Shown: positions 33,583 through 45,054, numbered from the stretch's first letter. The stretch: DNA of 64,000 nucleotides from Lentinula raphanica (GCA_027919835.1 JANVFP010000020.1:868001-932000); one strand, 5' to 3'. Made by a program: numbers and translations. Notes: generated by a model from the sequence alone, not told the origin.

Positions 33583-36565
33583 CACTTCAGGCACCCACCA
33601 AACAGGCCTTCTTAGGCCAAAAAAATGGTGTACCTAAATAGGCCTAAGAGGCCCAAAATATGGGTAGGCTACCCTGGGGTCCTTAAGGTAGGTAGCTACC
33701 ACAGGCTGGGTAGCTACCCCCATAGTGTGAGGTTTTGAGATGGGTAGCTACCCTACTTAGGGTGCCAGGGGTCCTTCTGAGGTAGCTACCCTATGTTTTT
33801 GAAAAATTGTTAGGTGTAGTTTACTAATACTCTGGTAACATTAGTTATCTCATATCTTATGCAACAGGATAGAGCCTTTCAAGATGTACTTGATCACAAT
33901 TACTAAACTTGAACAAAGTGAATACAGGTAGCTACCCTCTGTAAAAGGTGAATCAGGGTAGCTACCCACTCTACAAAATTAATTAGGGTAGCTATCCCAC
34001 ACTCCTGGGTGGCTACCTACTTACAACTTACAAGGTCAATCATGGTACCTACTTAATACACTCATTGCCCATAACATCAAAAATATAATACAGTAGTGTG
34101 TATTGAACCCATAGTTAATACAATAAATTGCAAGAGTAATGATATGTATTATACTTGATACACTTAAACACTGGTAACAGTGTAAGAACTCAGATCTGCA
34201 TTACTGCATCACTTCAGGCACCCCCCAACTAGGTCTTCTTAAACTACTATATGTCAGTATTCATACCTAAGAGGCCCCCCAAATGGGTAGGCTAACTCCT
34301 ATCAGGGTAGCTACCCATGGAGGAGTTTGAGTTGGGTAGCTACCCATGGGAGAATTTAAGTTGGGTAGCTACCCAAGATATTTTACATGAGGGGTAGCTA
34401 CCCACCATAATGCTTTAGTTGGATCAACTTGGATGATGGATCACTCAATTTCATTCTTAGTATATTAATTTCCTTATACACATTAGACTGAGCAACTAAA
34501 AACTTACATATAATATACTTTAACATACTCAATACTTGCACTTCATTATTCAATATAATACTCACATGTACACTGAACAATCAAATAATCAGAGCAGTAT
34601 TATCACTAATTACACTTGTTACACTCAACATATCTCATCAATAAATATAACACACCTTCAATACAACATTGTTATACAATAATAGGCATATAGCAATGAT
34701 TTTTGGGCGCTTATGGGCGCTTATTTTGGCTCTTCAACTCGAAATTCTTGAATAGCACATCCTATAATTTTTATATAAGTCTTATATTGTGTCAGGATGT
34801 TGTTCATATCATATTTATCAGGAATTAAATTTGAGAACACAGTAATCCATTTTCTAGGGCAGGATTTATAGTGATCTTTTGTAATGTAACAGCAATTTGG
34901 ATAAATTACACTGCATATATCCATGTTTTGCTGGGAGACTGATGTTATCTCATGTGAAATTTACTGCAACAGTCCACTGACAGTGTCTGTACATGCTTTC
35001 AGTGGTCATTATGATGATTGGACTCTGCATCCTACATTTACATATTTCATGTACACTTGAAATATGGATAGGTGCATGTAACTGCAGATGTCATAATCAA
35101 TGACCCCCATGGTGAATCTCTTAGCTGTATCACATGGAGGTATCCTAGAATGGGTCATAGAGTGTTGCTTTTTATGCCCCAGTAGCAATTTGGCTGCATG
35201 ACATGGATATATGCAGTATGATTTACACAAATTGCTGTTACATCACAAAAGATCAATATATATCCTGCTCTAAAAATGAATTTCTGTGTTCTTGGATTTA
35301 AATCCTAAGAAGTATGATAAGAACAACATCCTGAGACAATATAAGACTTATATAAAAATTATAGGATGTGCTATTCAAGAATTTCGAGTTGAAGAGCCAA
35401 AATAAGCGCCCATAAGCGCCCAAAAATCATTGCTATATGCCTATTATTGTATAACAATGTTGTATTGAAGGTGTGTTATATTTATTGACGAGATATGTTG
35501 AGTGTAACAAGTGTAATTAGTGATAATACTGCTCTGATTATTTGATTGTTCAGTGTACATGTGAGTATTATATTGAATAATGAAGTGCAAGTATTGAGTA
35601 TGTTAAAGTATATTATATGTAAGTTTTTAGTTGCTCAGTCTAATGTGTATAAGGAGATTAATATACTAAGAATGAAATTGAGTGATCCATCATCCAAGTT
35701 GATCCAACTAAAGCATTATGGTGGGTAGCTACCCAACTTAAATTCTTCCATGGGTAGCTACCCAACTCAAACTCCTCCATCGGTAGCTACCCAAACAAAA
35801 ATCAGCATTGATGGGGTAGCTACCTATTGGTCAGGTAGCTACCCACCTAAACATCAAATATGACATGCAGTAATGCAGTTCTAAGTTGTCCACTGTTAAA
35901 AGTGTTAAGTTCATCAGGTATAACACATATTATCACTGTTCCAATTTTGTAAATTGTTAGGTGTATCAATTGTGTTGAGGATAATATACAGTACTACTGT
36001 GTTAAATTTTCAGATATTATAGGCAATGAGTGTGTTAAGTAGGTACCATGATTTACCTTGTAAGTAGGTAGCCACTCAGGAGTGTGGGGTAGCTACCCTA
36101 ATTGATTTTTTAGAGTGGGTAGCTACCCAAATTAACTTTTAGAATGGGTAGCTACCCTGATCAACTTTCCAGAGTGGGTAGCTATCCTGATTGACTTCTC
36201 AGAATGGGTAGCTACCCTGATTCACCTTTTACAGAGGGTAGCTACCTGAATTCACTTTGTTAAAGTTTAGTAATTGTGATCAAGTACATCAAAGGCTCAA
36301 GCCTGTTTTATAAGATATGAGATGACTAATGTTACCAGAGTATTAGTAAACTAAACTTAACAATTTTTCAAGGGGACCCCTGGCACCCTAAGTAGGGTAG
36401 CTACCCATCTCAAAACCTCACACTATGGGGGTAGCTACCCAGCCTGTGGTAGCTACCTACCTTAAGGACCCCAGGGTAGCCTACCTATATTTTGGGCCTC
36501 TTAGGCCTATTTAGATACACCATTTTTATGGCCTAAGAAGGCCTATTTGGTGGGTGCCTGAAGTG
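33583..36565. mobile_element. Giant palindromic element B (2983 bp) with exact 8-bp target duplication
   Basis: Termini CACTTCAGGCACCCACCA and its complement; GTTTGACT flanks both sides (33575-33582 and 36566-36573). Outer arms (about 33660-34400 and 35715-36470) hold roughly 40 copies of GGTAGCTACC-type words. Inner arms carry the AATAAGCGCCCATAAGCGCC words and the small ORF, as in elements A and C. Centre near 35075. The left arm also contains a second copy of the terminus at about 34205 (CACTTCAGGCACCC) with no match at the mirrored place, so a related element has inserted or the end was duplicated. No transposase. Confidence 0.9.
34721..34924 (-). CDS. Diverged copy of the conserved 67-codon ORF in element B
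   Basis: Reads MDICSVIYPNCCYITKDH, then a variable stretch, DKYDMNNILTQYKTYIKII and EFRVEEPK. Same length and same stop as the copies in A, C, D and E, although roughly half the residues differ. On the minus strand from 35230 there is another frame (LLLGHKKQHSMTHS, CDTAKRFTMGVIDYD) that also has a counterpart in element E at 53543 (LLLGHEKSYPTTYS, WDTAKRSVMGVIEYD). Frame kept at this divergence argues for past coding function. Confidence 0.4.
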   Translation of the reverse strand: MDICSVIYPNCCYITKDHYKSCPRKWITVFSNLIPDKYDMNNILTQYKTYIKIIGCAIQEFRVEEPK

Positions 36566-36981
36566 GTTTGACTGTATGTGAACCACTGACTCAAAGCTCT
36601 ATTCTTCCATCCTATATATTGTATGTAGGCTGACTAGTCAGACACAATAATGTGTGTTATTGAGATGTGGTTCATGTTGGCATTGGTAGATAGGATGGTG
36701 TCTGGCTGCTGTTACGAGGTAAAACAGGTGCTGAGTTATGAGTTGAGAACAGAAGGGTTTAGGTTTATTTGGACCAAGTATCCACACACCTCAACCATCA
36801 TCTGCTTGCAAAAGGATGAACTGTAGCAAGGACAAAGACTCAGTGCCTATTGCTTATGCAGGCTGTTTCTCTCTTTGTCCACCACCAATCACTGGCACCA
36901 CCCTTCTTCACTCATCTCTGTCTCCCTATCCATCATGAACCAAATTGTAGTCATTAATCAATGATTCCATGGCTTGCCGAC

Positions 36982-37352
36982 TGTTAGACAGTAACTCTTC
37001 GTCTCATTTATCTATATCTTATCTATATTGATTACTCAGCCTTGTATTACTAACCTGGGACGAGGCAAGCCCCTTTAACGCTTCTTGCTTCGTACCAGGT
37101 AACGATTCTATTCGTTGTATATTTGTACAGTACTCAAACGCTTCTTGCTTCGTACCAGAATCCCATATTGTGTCAACCTTTAATAGGTTATGGGCCCCGA
37201 GCTCTAAATCACTGCAAAAACATCAACAACACACTAGCCCCTTTATTCAGCATATTCAAACAATATGGATTTGACCGACGAAGCAAAGGACTGGAAACAC
37301 ATCACTCTGCTCCCTATTAAGGAAGCCGAAGATGGTTCCAATAACTATAACG
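36982..37352 (+). mobile_element. Ty1/copia 5' end: short LTR, primer site and gag start
   Basis: An LTR-like block begins TGTTAGACAGTAAC (36982), contains two copies of ACGCTTCTTGCTTCGTACCA (37078 and 37138), and ends near TTGTGTCA (37175). TAATAGGTTATGGGCCC follows, which resembles a primer-binding site. The ATG at 37265 opens MDLTDEAKDWKHITLLPIKE then AEDGSNNYN, the style of a copia Gag N-terminus. The frame is cut by the CATCAG-type element at 37353. No other part of this copia element was found in the window. The 36574-36981 stretch to its left holds no gene I can see. Confidence 0.5.
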
Positions 37353-37929
37353 CATCAGGAAAATACCCCCCATACTCAGGCCTGTATAGGCTTACTCCAG
37401 TGAATAGGGTTGCCTTAAGGCATATAAGTTGATCAATTCTCTTCAGTGACTTGAGCCAAGGTTCACTTTTTTGCTGTACTTAGGTTAGCCTGAGGTTAAC
37501 CTGAGTAACCCAAGCTGCTTCCAAGTCCACCCAAAGACCATTAAGGCAACTTGAAAGTAGCTGAACCCAACCTCAATCTAACTTAATTAAACTTCTGTAA
37601 ACTTAGGTCAACTTGAAGTCCTATTGATGCAACCTAGTTCTGTACCAGACACGCCCAAGATAAACCAGGTTGTCCCAAAGCTCAACCAGGTAATCTGGGT
37701 TAACCTCAAGGAAACTCTGATGCTCTCAAGTAGAGTAGAAGATCATTCAGTATCTTTTAAATTCACTCCAACATAATCAAAGGGACCCAAGGCCACAAGT
37801 ATAACATTAAATGATCTATATAATAGGTGTAAAGAACATAGTCAAAGGGTATCAAAAAGACACTAGGAATATTAAATCTGCTATAGAATACTATATCAGT
37901 AGGTTAAAGAATGTTAAAAAAATAGGAAA

Positions 37930-39242
37930 TTAAAGATTGGTAGAAGCACCAGCTGCAACAGCATTGGCCTCAAGGGATGCTAAGTCCACTTCCTTCATAT
38001 CGTCAGCCTCAACATCCAGAAGGAAAGTCTTGTTAGATTGATTGCTAAGAAAGTTTGTCAACAGATAAGGAGCTATATTGAAATAGAGACGTACAGGACA
38101 AGGTTGAACAGGTTCATCTCAAACCTATCAGCCCAGGTGGGTGCTGCTTGAGCTACACGGTTGTACGAAGCTAGATGGAAATGATAACTAGAACATATGA
38201 TCAACGTCTTTGAAGAAGCTTCAGCTAAATCGAATTACACACCGTGACTTGGCAGAATCAGTAAATTCTGAATTGCAATAGGTACCCTCAGAGTACTCCA
38301 TAAGGGCGTGCTCTAACTATATTCCTTATAAGTTTAATTAATACTAATAGGTAGAAATAACTCACCACAGTGATTATCAAAGCGACAGTAGGTGCTTTGA
38401 TGCGCTTCGCAGAAACCATTTCCTTGAAGACGGCAATATTGGCTCCTCCTTTGGTAGCAAAATATTCCAGCCTGAGAAGATGAGCTATACCGTCAGCTTC
38501 AAACGGCTTCTGATTGTCAAAGGTTTGGGTCTAATCATCATACTATCAGCTTAAAGCTCAAGGTTGAGCAAGAGGCAATCACTCACCTCTATATTAACTC
38601 CTCCGTACTTGAAGTGACCATCTGTAAGAAGCCAAGTAACTATCTCTTTGACCTCAGAAGGCTTTCTAGTCCCGGGAAGTGCATAGTAGCTGGCAGTGAA
38701 TTCACGTGCTTTCTTGGCTAGTGAAGTAAATAAACCCCCTCAAGCATAGCCCATCTGAAAAAGCACATTAGCTTGGCGTAGATAAAAGAATGAGACTCAC
38801 AAATGAGGTTAACAGTTTTTGAAGATCAGTATCTTGTTTTAAGTCTTCAAATACTTCGACCAGAGATTCAGCAGAGGCAGTAGACCTTGCTACGTCAAGA
38901 AAAAAAGAGTGCTTGTCCATAGGAAAGGCTTCCTCAATAGTAGAAACCCTACGTGCATGACGTTTGGCAGCCTCAGCAAGCTTCCTCGTTTTGGGCGTAA
39001 ACATATTGGAGGTGACCTTGTGCTTTATGCTCTTGGGCCTTGACGTACTCAGCAGCCCTAGGTCCTAAAGGAACTGGAGTACTAGTCCTCTTTACAGTAG
39101 CCTTGGTGACTTTCTTAACCGCTGGCTTGACAGCAGGTTTGGGAGCAACAGCAGAAGAATGCGATGACCTGGTAGTTACTTTGCCGGAGGTAATAGAAGA
39201 AGCAGATGAACGTGTGGTACGAGCATTTTTCTGGTTGGCCAT
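37930..39242 (-). CDS. DUF6532-like Agaricomycete protein, probably frameshifted
   Basis: From ATG at 39242: a Ser/Thr/Lys-rich N-terminus (MANQKNARTTRSSAS, then KPAVKKVTKATVKR), next TPKTRKLAEAAKRHARRVST, then SLAKKAREFTASYYALPGT, ADGIAHLLRLEYFATKGGAN, and a last exon ending VDLASLEANAVAAGASTNL before the stop at 37930. The YYALPGT...GGVNIE...PF..DGI segment resembles the multi-copy DUF6532-type proteins of mushrooms. Between about 39005 and 38990 the frame changes without room for an intron. Several later introns are canonical, for example GTACGT...CTTAG near 38080-38040. Function unknown. It is the last of three genes in the same direction within the TIR element. Confidence 0.5.
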
Positions 39243-39352
39243 AGGAAGATATTAGGGAAAAAGAAAACTAAACAAAAGTAAGTAGTGGATGAAGGTAAGA
39301 AAGAAACGTTCAAAGGTCGTATTGGTATAGGTAATGTGATTAGGTAATGTGA

Positions 39353-40829
39353 CTACAATACATACATATTACCATCCCAGCCGTTGCCGTCCTTTTGATA
39401 AGATAAACTGTCCTTGTCAGAATGAATCACAGCAGAACAACGTATACCAGAATATCTCAAGTTGAAATGAGTAAAAAGCCTACAAGGAAAAACCACCCAG
39501 TCTCCATGAACTAGATCAAGAACTACTTTGGGTTCAAACAGACAAAGTCCTCCACCTGTATGACTTCCCAAATCCAGAACGATGCAAAGACTGTTATCAC
39601 TGTTATCCTTGTGGGCTACTGTTTCAACATTGAGATTGAGAACAAAACTGGTGAAAGGTTTAACAGGGGAATGATCATTGAGGGGAAAAGTATCCAGGTT
39701 TGCTTCAACATTTTTCAAATCATCTGGAAATAAGTGAAGCACCTATGAAGGATTGTTTAGATCTGAATAAGGTTTTAGAACGTTAACTCACTTTTTTCAC
39801 TATTCTTTCCAACAGTTCTCCAAGTATTTCACATACTAAATCATATTCTTTGGAATGCACTTGAAGATCATGAGAAGACCTCATGAAGAATTGAGAGGTA
39901 TTGGTTTTGCTTCCGTTTGCCTGTCGCAGAAAAGTTGGATGAACTTTGGCAGGAGCTCCATGACCCTACGTTTCATGTTAGATATCAGGCAGGAGAAGAA
40001 AGAGGATCAGTGAGAGATACTGACATTTTGACCGTAATGACCCCAGGTGGAGAAATGAAAGGTAGAAAACATATTTCTTCCTGGTTTGTTTTTATCTCTA
40101 TGAACGAGAGAAAGACCAGCAGGCTTGGTATGAAAGAAGGTGGTCAGAGAAACCAGTAAGCGTCTACACTCTGCTGGACTGAGGGTTCCATTGGAATAGA
40201 AAATTAACTTCTTGTCGGAATCCATAACCTTAATCTCACGTCTAAAAGCAAGGTTCTGAGTCTTCTGTAAGCAAGACGCAGCATAAATTCTTACCCTTGA
40301 ATCAACTCGTTACTTACTCGAAGCCACTTTTGACTGTTCTTCAAACAACCAGGTTTACCTGATACTTCTTTATCATTGTAGAATCTACTTCTCATCTTAT
40401 AGGCAAGAAGGTGTTAGAAATATAACGGTGGGAGCTTACTTCGAAGATACTTACTCCTTGAGCTAGTTCATCTAGAGTTTTTGCTACTGTGCCTTCCTCA
40501 GCCTTCTGTCGCATCTCCTCGGTCCAGCTTTGGCGGTTGTTTTTGGTAAAAGGATACTTTTTCTTTCCTTTGGCTGATTTGGCGTAAGAAAAGGTAGAAA
40601 ATACAATGTTTATGTTTTCTTGAGTGGTGAAGTTGTCAACAAATATAGGGAGGTCGCTCTGATCACCCAGGTTGTCTTTTTCATCCTCCGTGTCTGGCTC
40701 ATGGGATATCTGAGATCCCCCAAGATAAGACGAGGTCAAGGGGCAAAGGGAATACTTCTCCACTGGCTCTTCTGAGACCGTGACTTCCTTGAATTCTTGC
40801 CAGAAGATATTCAACCTTGGCAAGGCCAT
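39353..40829 (-). CDS. TET/JBP-family 2-oxoglutarate/Fe(II) dioxygenase
   Basis: Exons run from MALPRLNIFWQEFKEV (ATG 40829) through SWTEEMRQKAEEGTVAKTLD, MRSRFYNDKEVSGKPGC, VMDSDKKLIFYSNGTLS, FHFSTWGHYGQN, and GHGAPAKVHPTFLRQANG to the catalytic exon (39742-39353). That exon has the core: VAHKDNSD with the iron-binding His-x-Asp (39613-39605), GGGLCLFE, HGDWVVFP, the distal His in FTHFNL (about 39469) and the 2-oxoglutarate Arg in SGIRCSAVIHS (about 39442). All junctions are GT...AG and in frame, and the length (about 390 residues) suits a single-domain enzyme. Family members oxidise 5-methylcytosine (or thymine) in DNA. Neighbours lie within one TIR element, so this is mobile-element cargo. 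It reads as intact, unlike most genes here. Confidence 0.8.
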
Positions 40830-40871
40830 CGCAGTACTAAGGAACTATGTTAATAACCTTACTGTTCAAAG

Positions 40872-42375
40872 TTAACCAACGCACTGCTGAAAGAAAAGAT
40901 CAAAATATTGATCACTTTCCGACAAATCCCTGCAGTCAAGAGTTTTGGAAAGCTTAAAGTATTTCAGTACTTTCTGATGGAATAACATTGGTATTTCCAG
41001 AGGGATGGTTTTGGCGACTTTGATTAAGAGAGGGACTACACATTCCCTCAATATATTTTGGATTTCTAACAGCCAAGAAATTTCAAAAGGGAGCTGAAGT
41101 GTTAAACCCATACTTACCAGGGGTGTGAGGATATCTTAACATATTGGCTAGCTCCACAATAGTGGTGGAGGTCACCCTCTTTCCTTTGAGCTTGGAGGCT
41201 ATTGAGGGCTTACGTGCTATGACCATCAGCAGGTACACAGTGCCTAAAACCCAGGTTGATTAGATATTTGTCTGAGAGATGTTAAGGGACTAACCACCAG
41301 AAGCCAATCTCCCCCATCTAGAACCAGCTGAATACCAACTCAGCAAAGAGCGGAGCTGGAGCTTCTCATCTCGAATCAACTTTCCCAATATTGGACGCAA
41401 AGTAGCCTTTTGCACCTGACCAGACTCCTTCTGGCACAAGCATTTATGGTGGAGAATACTAAAAGAAAGGTGAACGCCCGTCAGACTTCTCTAAGAGGTG
41501 AAGAGGTGAAACATGAACTACCTGTTCATTTTTGCTGCAAACTGGAGTTCCGTCATGATTTTCAAAAAAGTTAGCCCGGTATCTAGGGCTTCCAGCCTGG
41601 AAAGTCATCTTGTAAGACAGACCAGGTTATTAGCCTGGAGAGACTCTAGGTCCTCCCAAGAACTGCCCTTGATAGCCTCTAGAAGATCGCCTAACCAGAA
41701 GGTGCTCTCTGAATATTCCAGAGAAGTCCCTTCTCCCATGCCTATCTCCAGAAGCAACGTCATAGCAGAGTGGCGAACCTCTGGTGATGCGGTAGCAGGA
41801 ACACTGGAGACAGTCCACCTGGAGGTAGCAGTCTCTTGGGAATTCTTCTGATTCCCCTCCAGCTCACCCCCTTCAAGAACACCGGGGTCAGAAACCGTGT
41901 CTTCTTCCTCATCCTCCTCTTCTCCGAAGTTATGATGAGCTGCTTTCCTCCTCTTATGGGCATGAATGCTCTGTCCATTGCATCCACACGACGCATGAGC
42001 GGGTCTTCCTGGTTCTCCTCTTCCTCCTCTGCCACCTCCTCCATCCCCTGCACCTACGGAGCTCTCCTCCTGAGAGCCTTGCTGAGATCCTTCGTGACTG
42101 AGTTGACGCTTTCTTGAAAACGGGAAACCAGAAGAAGTTGAAAGTGAAGGTGTTCGACTATCCGACTAGGATGGGCATCAGACGCTTACACTAAGTGGAG
42201 GAAGAGGTCTCTTGGCTCACCTCTTGAGGGATGCTCAAAGCTTCCACTTGGAGGGCTAACCAATTCTCTACTTCTCCCAAGTCCTCTGCCTGAGTTTGAA
42301 ACCATTTATCTGTAAAATCATCGGACTCGACCAAAGTTCCCTCGTCGTCGGTGTAAGCCTTGAAAGGCCCTAGGG
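40872..42375 (-). CDS. Orphan gene linked to the TET/JBP gene, possibly broken
   Basis: Segments on the minus strand: KAYTDDEGTLVESDDFTDKW and GEVENWLALQVEALSIPQE (about 42365-42220), an intron GTGAGC...CCTAG, a Gln/Gly-rich stretch, then an acidic stretch (EEEDEEED), STFWLGDLLEAIKGSSWEDL, RLEALDTGLTFLKIMTELQF, QLRSLLSWYSAGSRWGRLAS, GGSVYLLMVIARKPS, VPLLIKVAKTIPLEIPMLF and DLSESDQYFDLFFQQC, stop 40872. The WYSAGSRWGRLASGGSVYLL segment recurs, from memory, in multi-copy mushroom proteins without a known role. A TGA near 41610 is in frame unless an intron removes it. Confidence 0.45.
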
Positions 42376-42426
42376 GGCTTGAAAGCAGCTTTTAGTGGCT
42401 GAGAGCTCAGTACATTTTTCCTGATG

Positions 42427-43112
42427 TTTTATGTAAATGCCAATGCATATGTCCATGTAGTGCAAGTATACTGATGCTAGTTCATGAGGAAAGCACTCCT
42501 ACAGTGTACTGGCAGTGTCTGTACATGATTCAGGTAGCTATCATAAAGGTTGGACACTGTGATACACATGTACATGTTTCATGTACACCATAGATGTCTA
42601 CACTTACATGTAGCAATAGATGTCATATTCAATGACCCCCATTATGGAAATCTTGGCTGTATCACATAGAGTTAGCATAGAATAAGCTGTAGGACGACTC
42701 TTTCCATGACCCAGCAGCAGTTTGACTTCATAACATGGGTGTATGCACTGTCACTTATATAAAACAGTGTTATATCACAAAAGATTATAGTATAGCTAGC
42801 CCCACAGGTTGTATTTTTGAGTTCTCCAAATTATATCTAGAGGGTTATTATATAGACAACATCCTGACACAATATAGAGCCCACAAAAAAATTATTGAGT
42901 GTGCTATCAATGAATTTCAACTCAAAAACCCAAAATAAGCACCCATAAGCACCCAAAACTCATTGTTATAAGTGTGTTATAGTATAACAATGAGTGTGTT
43001 ATGTATATCAAGTAATATTGTTCCAACCTTTTGACCGTTAAGTGTGTTTAGTAAGTATAGTGACTGATAACACTGTTTTGAGTGTTTATTGTCAACTGTG
43101 TTAGACATAATA
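42427..43112. mobile_element. Palindromic element D, centre and part of right arm only
   Basis: Begins abruptly at TTTTATGTAAATGCCAATGC, the inner edge of the left arm in element A, and continues through the centre, the small ORF (42735-42938, 67 codons, ending QLKNPK), the AAGCACCCATAAGCACCC words and the first TTAAGTGTGTT units, to about 43112. Left arm and outer right arm are missing. It abuts the right terminus of the 5.07-kb element. Confidence 0.7.
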
Positions 43113-43117
43113 CATAG

Positions 43118-43262
43118 TGTGTATCTCAGGTCGGGTTGGGTCATTTCTGAGCCAGCCCAACCCGGAACCTGGTGGCTACCCGCACCCGGAACCTTGGGTC
43201 CCGGGTACCCAACTTTGACGGGTGACGGGTTTCAAGTAGTCGGGTCACACTTACACCACTCA
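43118..43262. repeat. hAT-type GGGTCGGGT terminal fragment
   Basis: Contains CAGGTCGGGTTGGGTCA, CCAACCCGGAACC and GGGTCCCGGGTACCC, the same style as the ends of the hAT element at 10852. Its outer terminus could not be fixed. Confidence 0.4.
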
Positions 43263-43373
43263 GAACTTGGTGAGTTGCTCATCATCTTGAGTGAATCTGG
43301 GCTCATCTAAATCGTCTCAGAGAGGTCTATTTGCATATTTAGCTTGCATACTGAATACTTGCACGGTCTCTTA

Positions 43374-43571
43374 CATCAGGAAAAATACCTCAGCTCCAAA
43401 GACTCTAGAGACACCCCCCAAAAGCCCTGAGATCTTTGAAGTGCTCCAGAGAGTCTGAAAGCACTTTCAGGATGCCTGGAGAAACTCAAAGTGCTTTCAA
43501 AATCTCTGGTGTCTCCAGGCTTTGGGGGGGTGTCTCAGAAGACTTCAGAGTCAGAAACATTTTTCCTGATG
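43374..43571. mobile_element. CATCAG-family MITE 5 (198 bp)
   Basis: Starts CATCAGGAAAAATACC, ends ATTTTTCCTGATG, flanked by TA on both sides (43372-43373 and 43572-43573). Just inside are a run of C (left) and of G (right) as in the other members. It sits inside the first unit of the tandem array. Confidence 0.8.
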
Positions 43572-43968
43572 TACAATCCTCAAAGTTTGGTCTGACAAGT
43601 ACAATGAAGTAGGGAGGCACATATCTTGGTAAGTTGCTCATCATCTTGGTAAGTTGCTCATCATCTTGGTAAGTTGCTCATCATCTTGGTGATTCTGGGC
43701 TCATTTAAATCGTCTCAGAGAGCTCCATTTGCATATGAAAATTGCACACTGAATGCTTACACAGTTATACTACAATACTCAAAGTTTGGTCTGACAGGTA
43801 CAAGGAGGTTGAGGGGTACATACCTTAGTGAGTTGCCCTTCATTTTTAGCAGTTCTAGACTCGTCTAAATCATCTCAAAGAGGACTATTTGCACATCCAA
43901 TTCGTGTACTGGACACTTGCATGGGCCTCTTACAATGTTTGATGTTTGGTCTGACCAGTACAAGGGGC

Positions 43969-44192
43969 CATCAGGAAAAATATATCTAGGCCCAGGTTGC
44001 CTAGAATTGCCTGGAGACACCCCCAAAATCCCAGGCAGTTTGAAGACTTTGAAATTATCTCAAGTCAACCTAGTGTCTTCAGGCTTACCTGAGTTGCTTT
44101 GAAAATCTTTGGAAATCTCTGAGTATCTCTGGGAAGCCTGGGCTTTAGGGGGTGTCTCTAGGCTCTTTGGGCTGAAGGTATTTTTCCTAATG
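43969..44192. mobile_element. CATCAG-family MITE 6 (224 bp)
   Basis: Starts CATCAGGAAAAATATATC and ends GTATTTTTCCTAATG (one change in the right terminus). Flanks are GC and GG, so the duplicate is imperfect. In reverse complement it closely matches MITE 8 at 48697. It sits in the third unit of the tandem array. Confidence 0.75.
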
Positions 44193-45054
44193 GGGGTAGG
44201 GGGGCCATATGTATATACCTTGGTGAGCTGCTCTTCATTTGGAGTGATTCTAGGCTCATTCAAATCATCAGCAAAAATGTTCTGTGCTCAGGGCTACCCA
44301 ACATAGATCTCAAGAAATTCCAGGTTGCCTGGGGTCTCTAGAGTCTTCAGTGTCTTCAGTGTCTCCTGAGACACCCCCCAAAACCTAAAGCCTTCAGAGT
44401 TTCTTGAATGTCTTTGAAAATCTTTGAATATCTTTAGAACTCTTTGAATATCTCTGAGAATCTCTTCCAGGGATATTTAGATATCTTTCAAAGATTTTCC
44501 AAAGCTCTTTAATAAGTTCAAATGATTCAAAAACTTATTCAATCACTTTTACTTCATCATATGATACTCTATCTATTGCTCTTATATTGACTATATCTAC
44601 TAACACCCATGTATTATGATATACTGTATTTGAACTTGATAACTATTATTGCTGTTTTCACAAGAGTTGGCGCCTCGTTCGCACGCTTCATCTCTTTTGC
44701 TCGAAAACCGTCCAAAACTAAAACAGCAATATCTCGCTCGTTTCTTGACCGATTCCTTCAATTTTGAGTGCGTTTAACAGCGGTAATATAGCTCCAGACA
44801 GCCCCATAGTTAGATTTGGAGAATATAAAAATCTTATATACTGCAGATTTTTGAGGCCAAATTGTCTCAAAACATGAATAACGCCTCTTCCTGTTGTCAG
44901 ATATCCACGCAAAATAGATATGATGCTCGCAAGGTTGCATAGAAGTGTGCCCCAGGCTGCTTGTTGTACAAGATGAATGTACCAATGTGAAATTGGAACC
45001 TGACCCTGACAACAACCATTTTTTGTTTGTTCACCACCTCGCATTTGCATCCGC

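Larger units (their letters stand above)
37353..42426 (-). mobile_element. 5.07-kb CATCAG-type TIR element carrying a TET/JBP gene
   Basis: Left end CATCAGGAAAATACC, right end ATTTTTCCTGATG: the same terminal inverted repeat as the MITEs of this window. Near the left end are AACCT/AGGTT-rich inverted words, including TAACCTGAGTAACC and TCAACCAGGTAATC. Inside are three minus-strand genes in tandem: a DUF6532-like gene, a TET/JBP dioxygenase and an orphan. No recognisable transposase. The flanks (CG left, TT right) do not match, and the left neighbour is copia while the right neighbour is palindromic element D, so an original target duplication was lost or the ends are not of one insertion event. 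TET/JBP genes in mushrooms are known to travel with KDZ transposons; this element could be related, but no KDZ transposase is here to show it. Confidence 0.65.
43263..44265. repeat. Tandem array of about 180-bp units, hit by CATCAG-type elements
   Basis: Once the inserted MITEs are removed, at least three and a half units remain, each with CTTGGTGAGTTGCTCATC, GGGCTCATCTAAATCGTCTC, a TTGCATACTGAATACTTGCA-like segment and CAAAGTTTGGTCTGACAAGT. Within one unit, TCTTGGTAAGTTGCTCATCA is itself repeated three times (43625-43690). No coding sequence. Confidence 0.65.

Noticed and set aside
44645..44650. TA target duplication for the Tc1-like element
   Set aside because: TA is present at the left edge, but the right flank reads AATTTG; MITE 8 landed a few bases away and changes have blurred the site, so I do not claim it.
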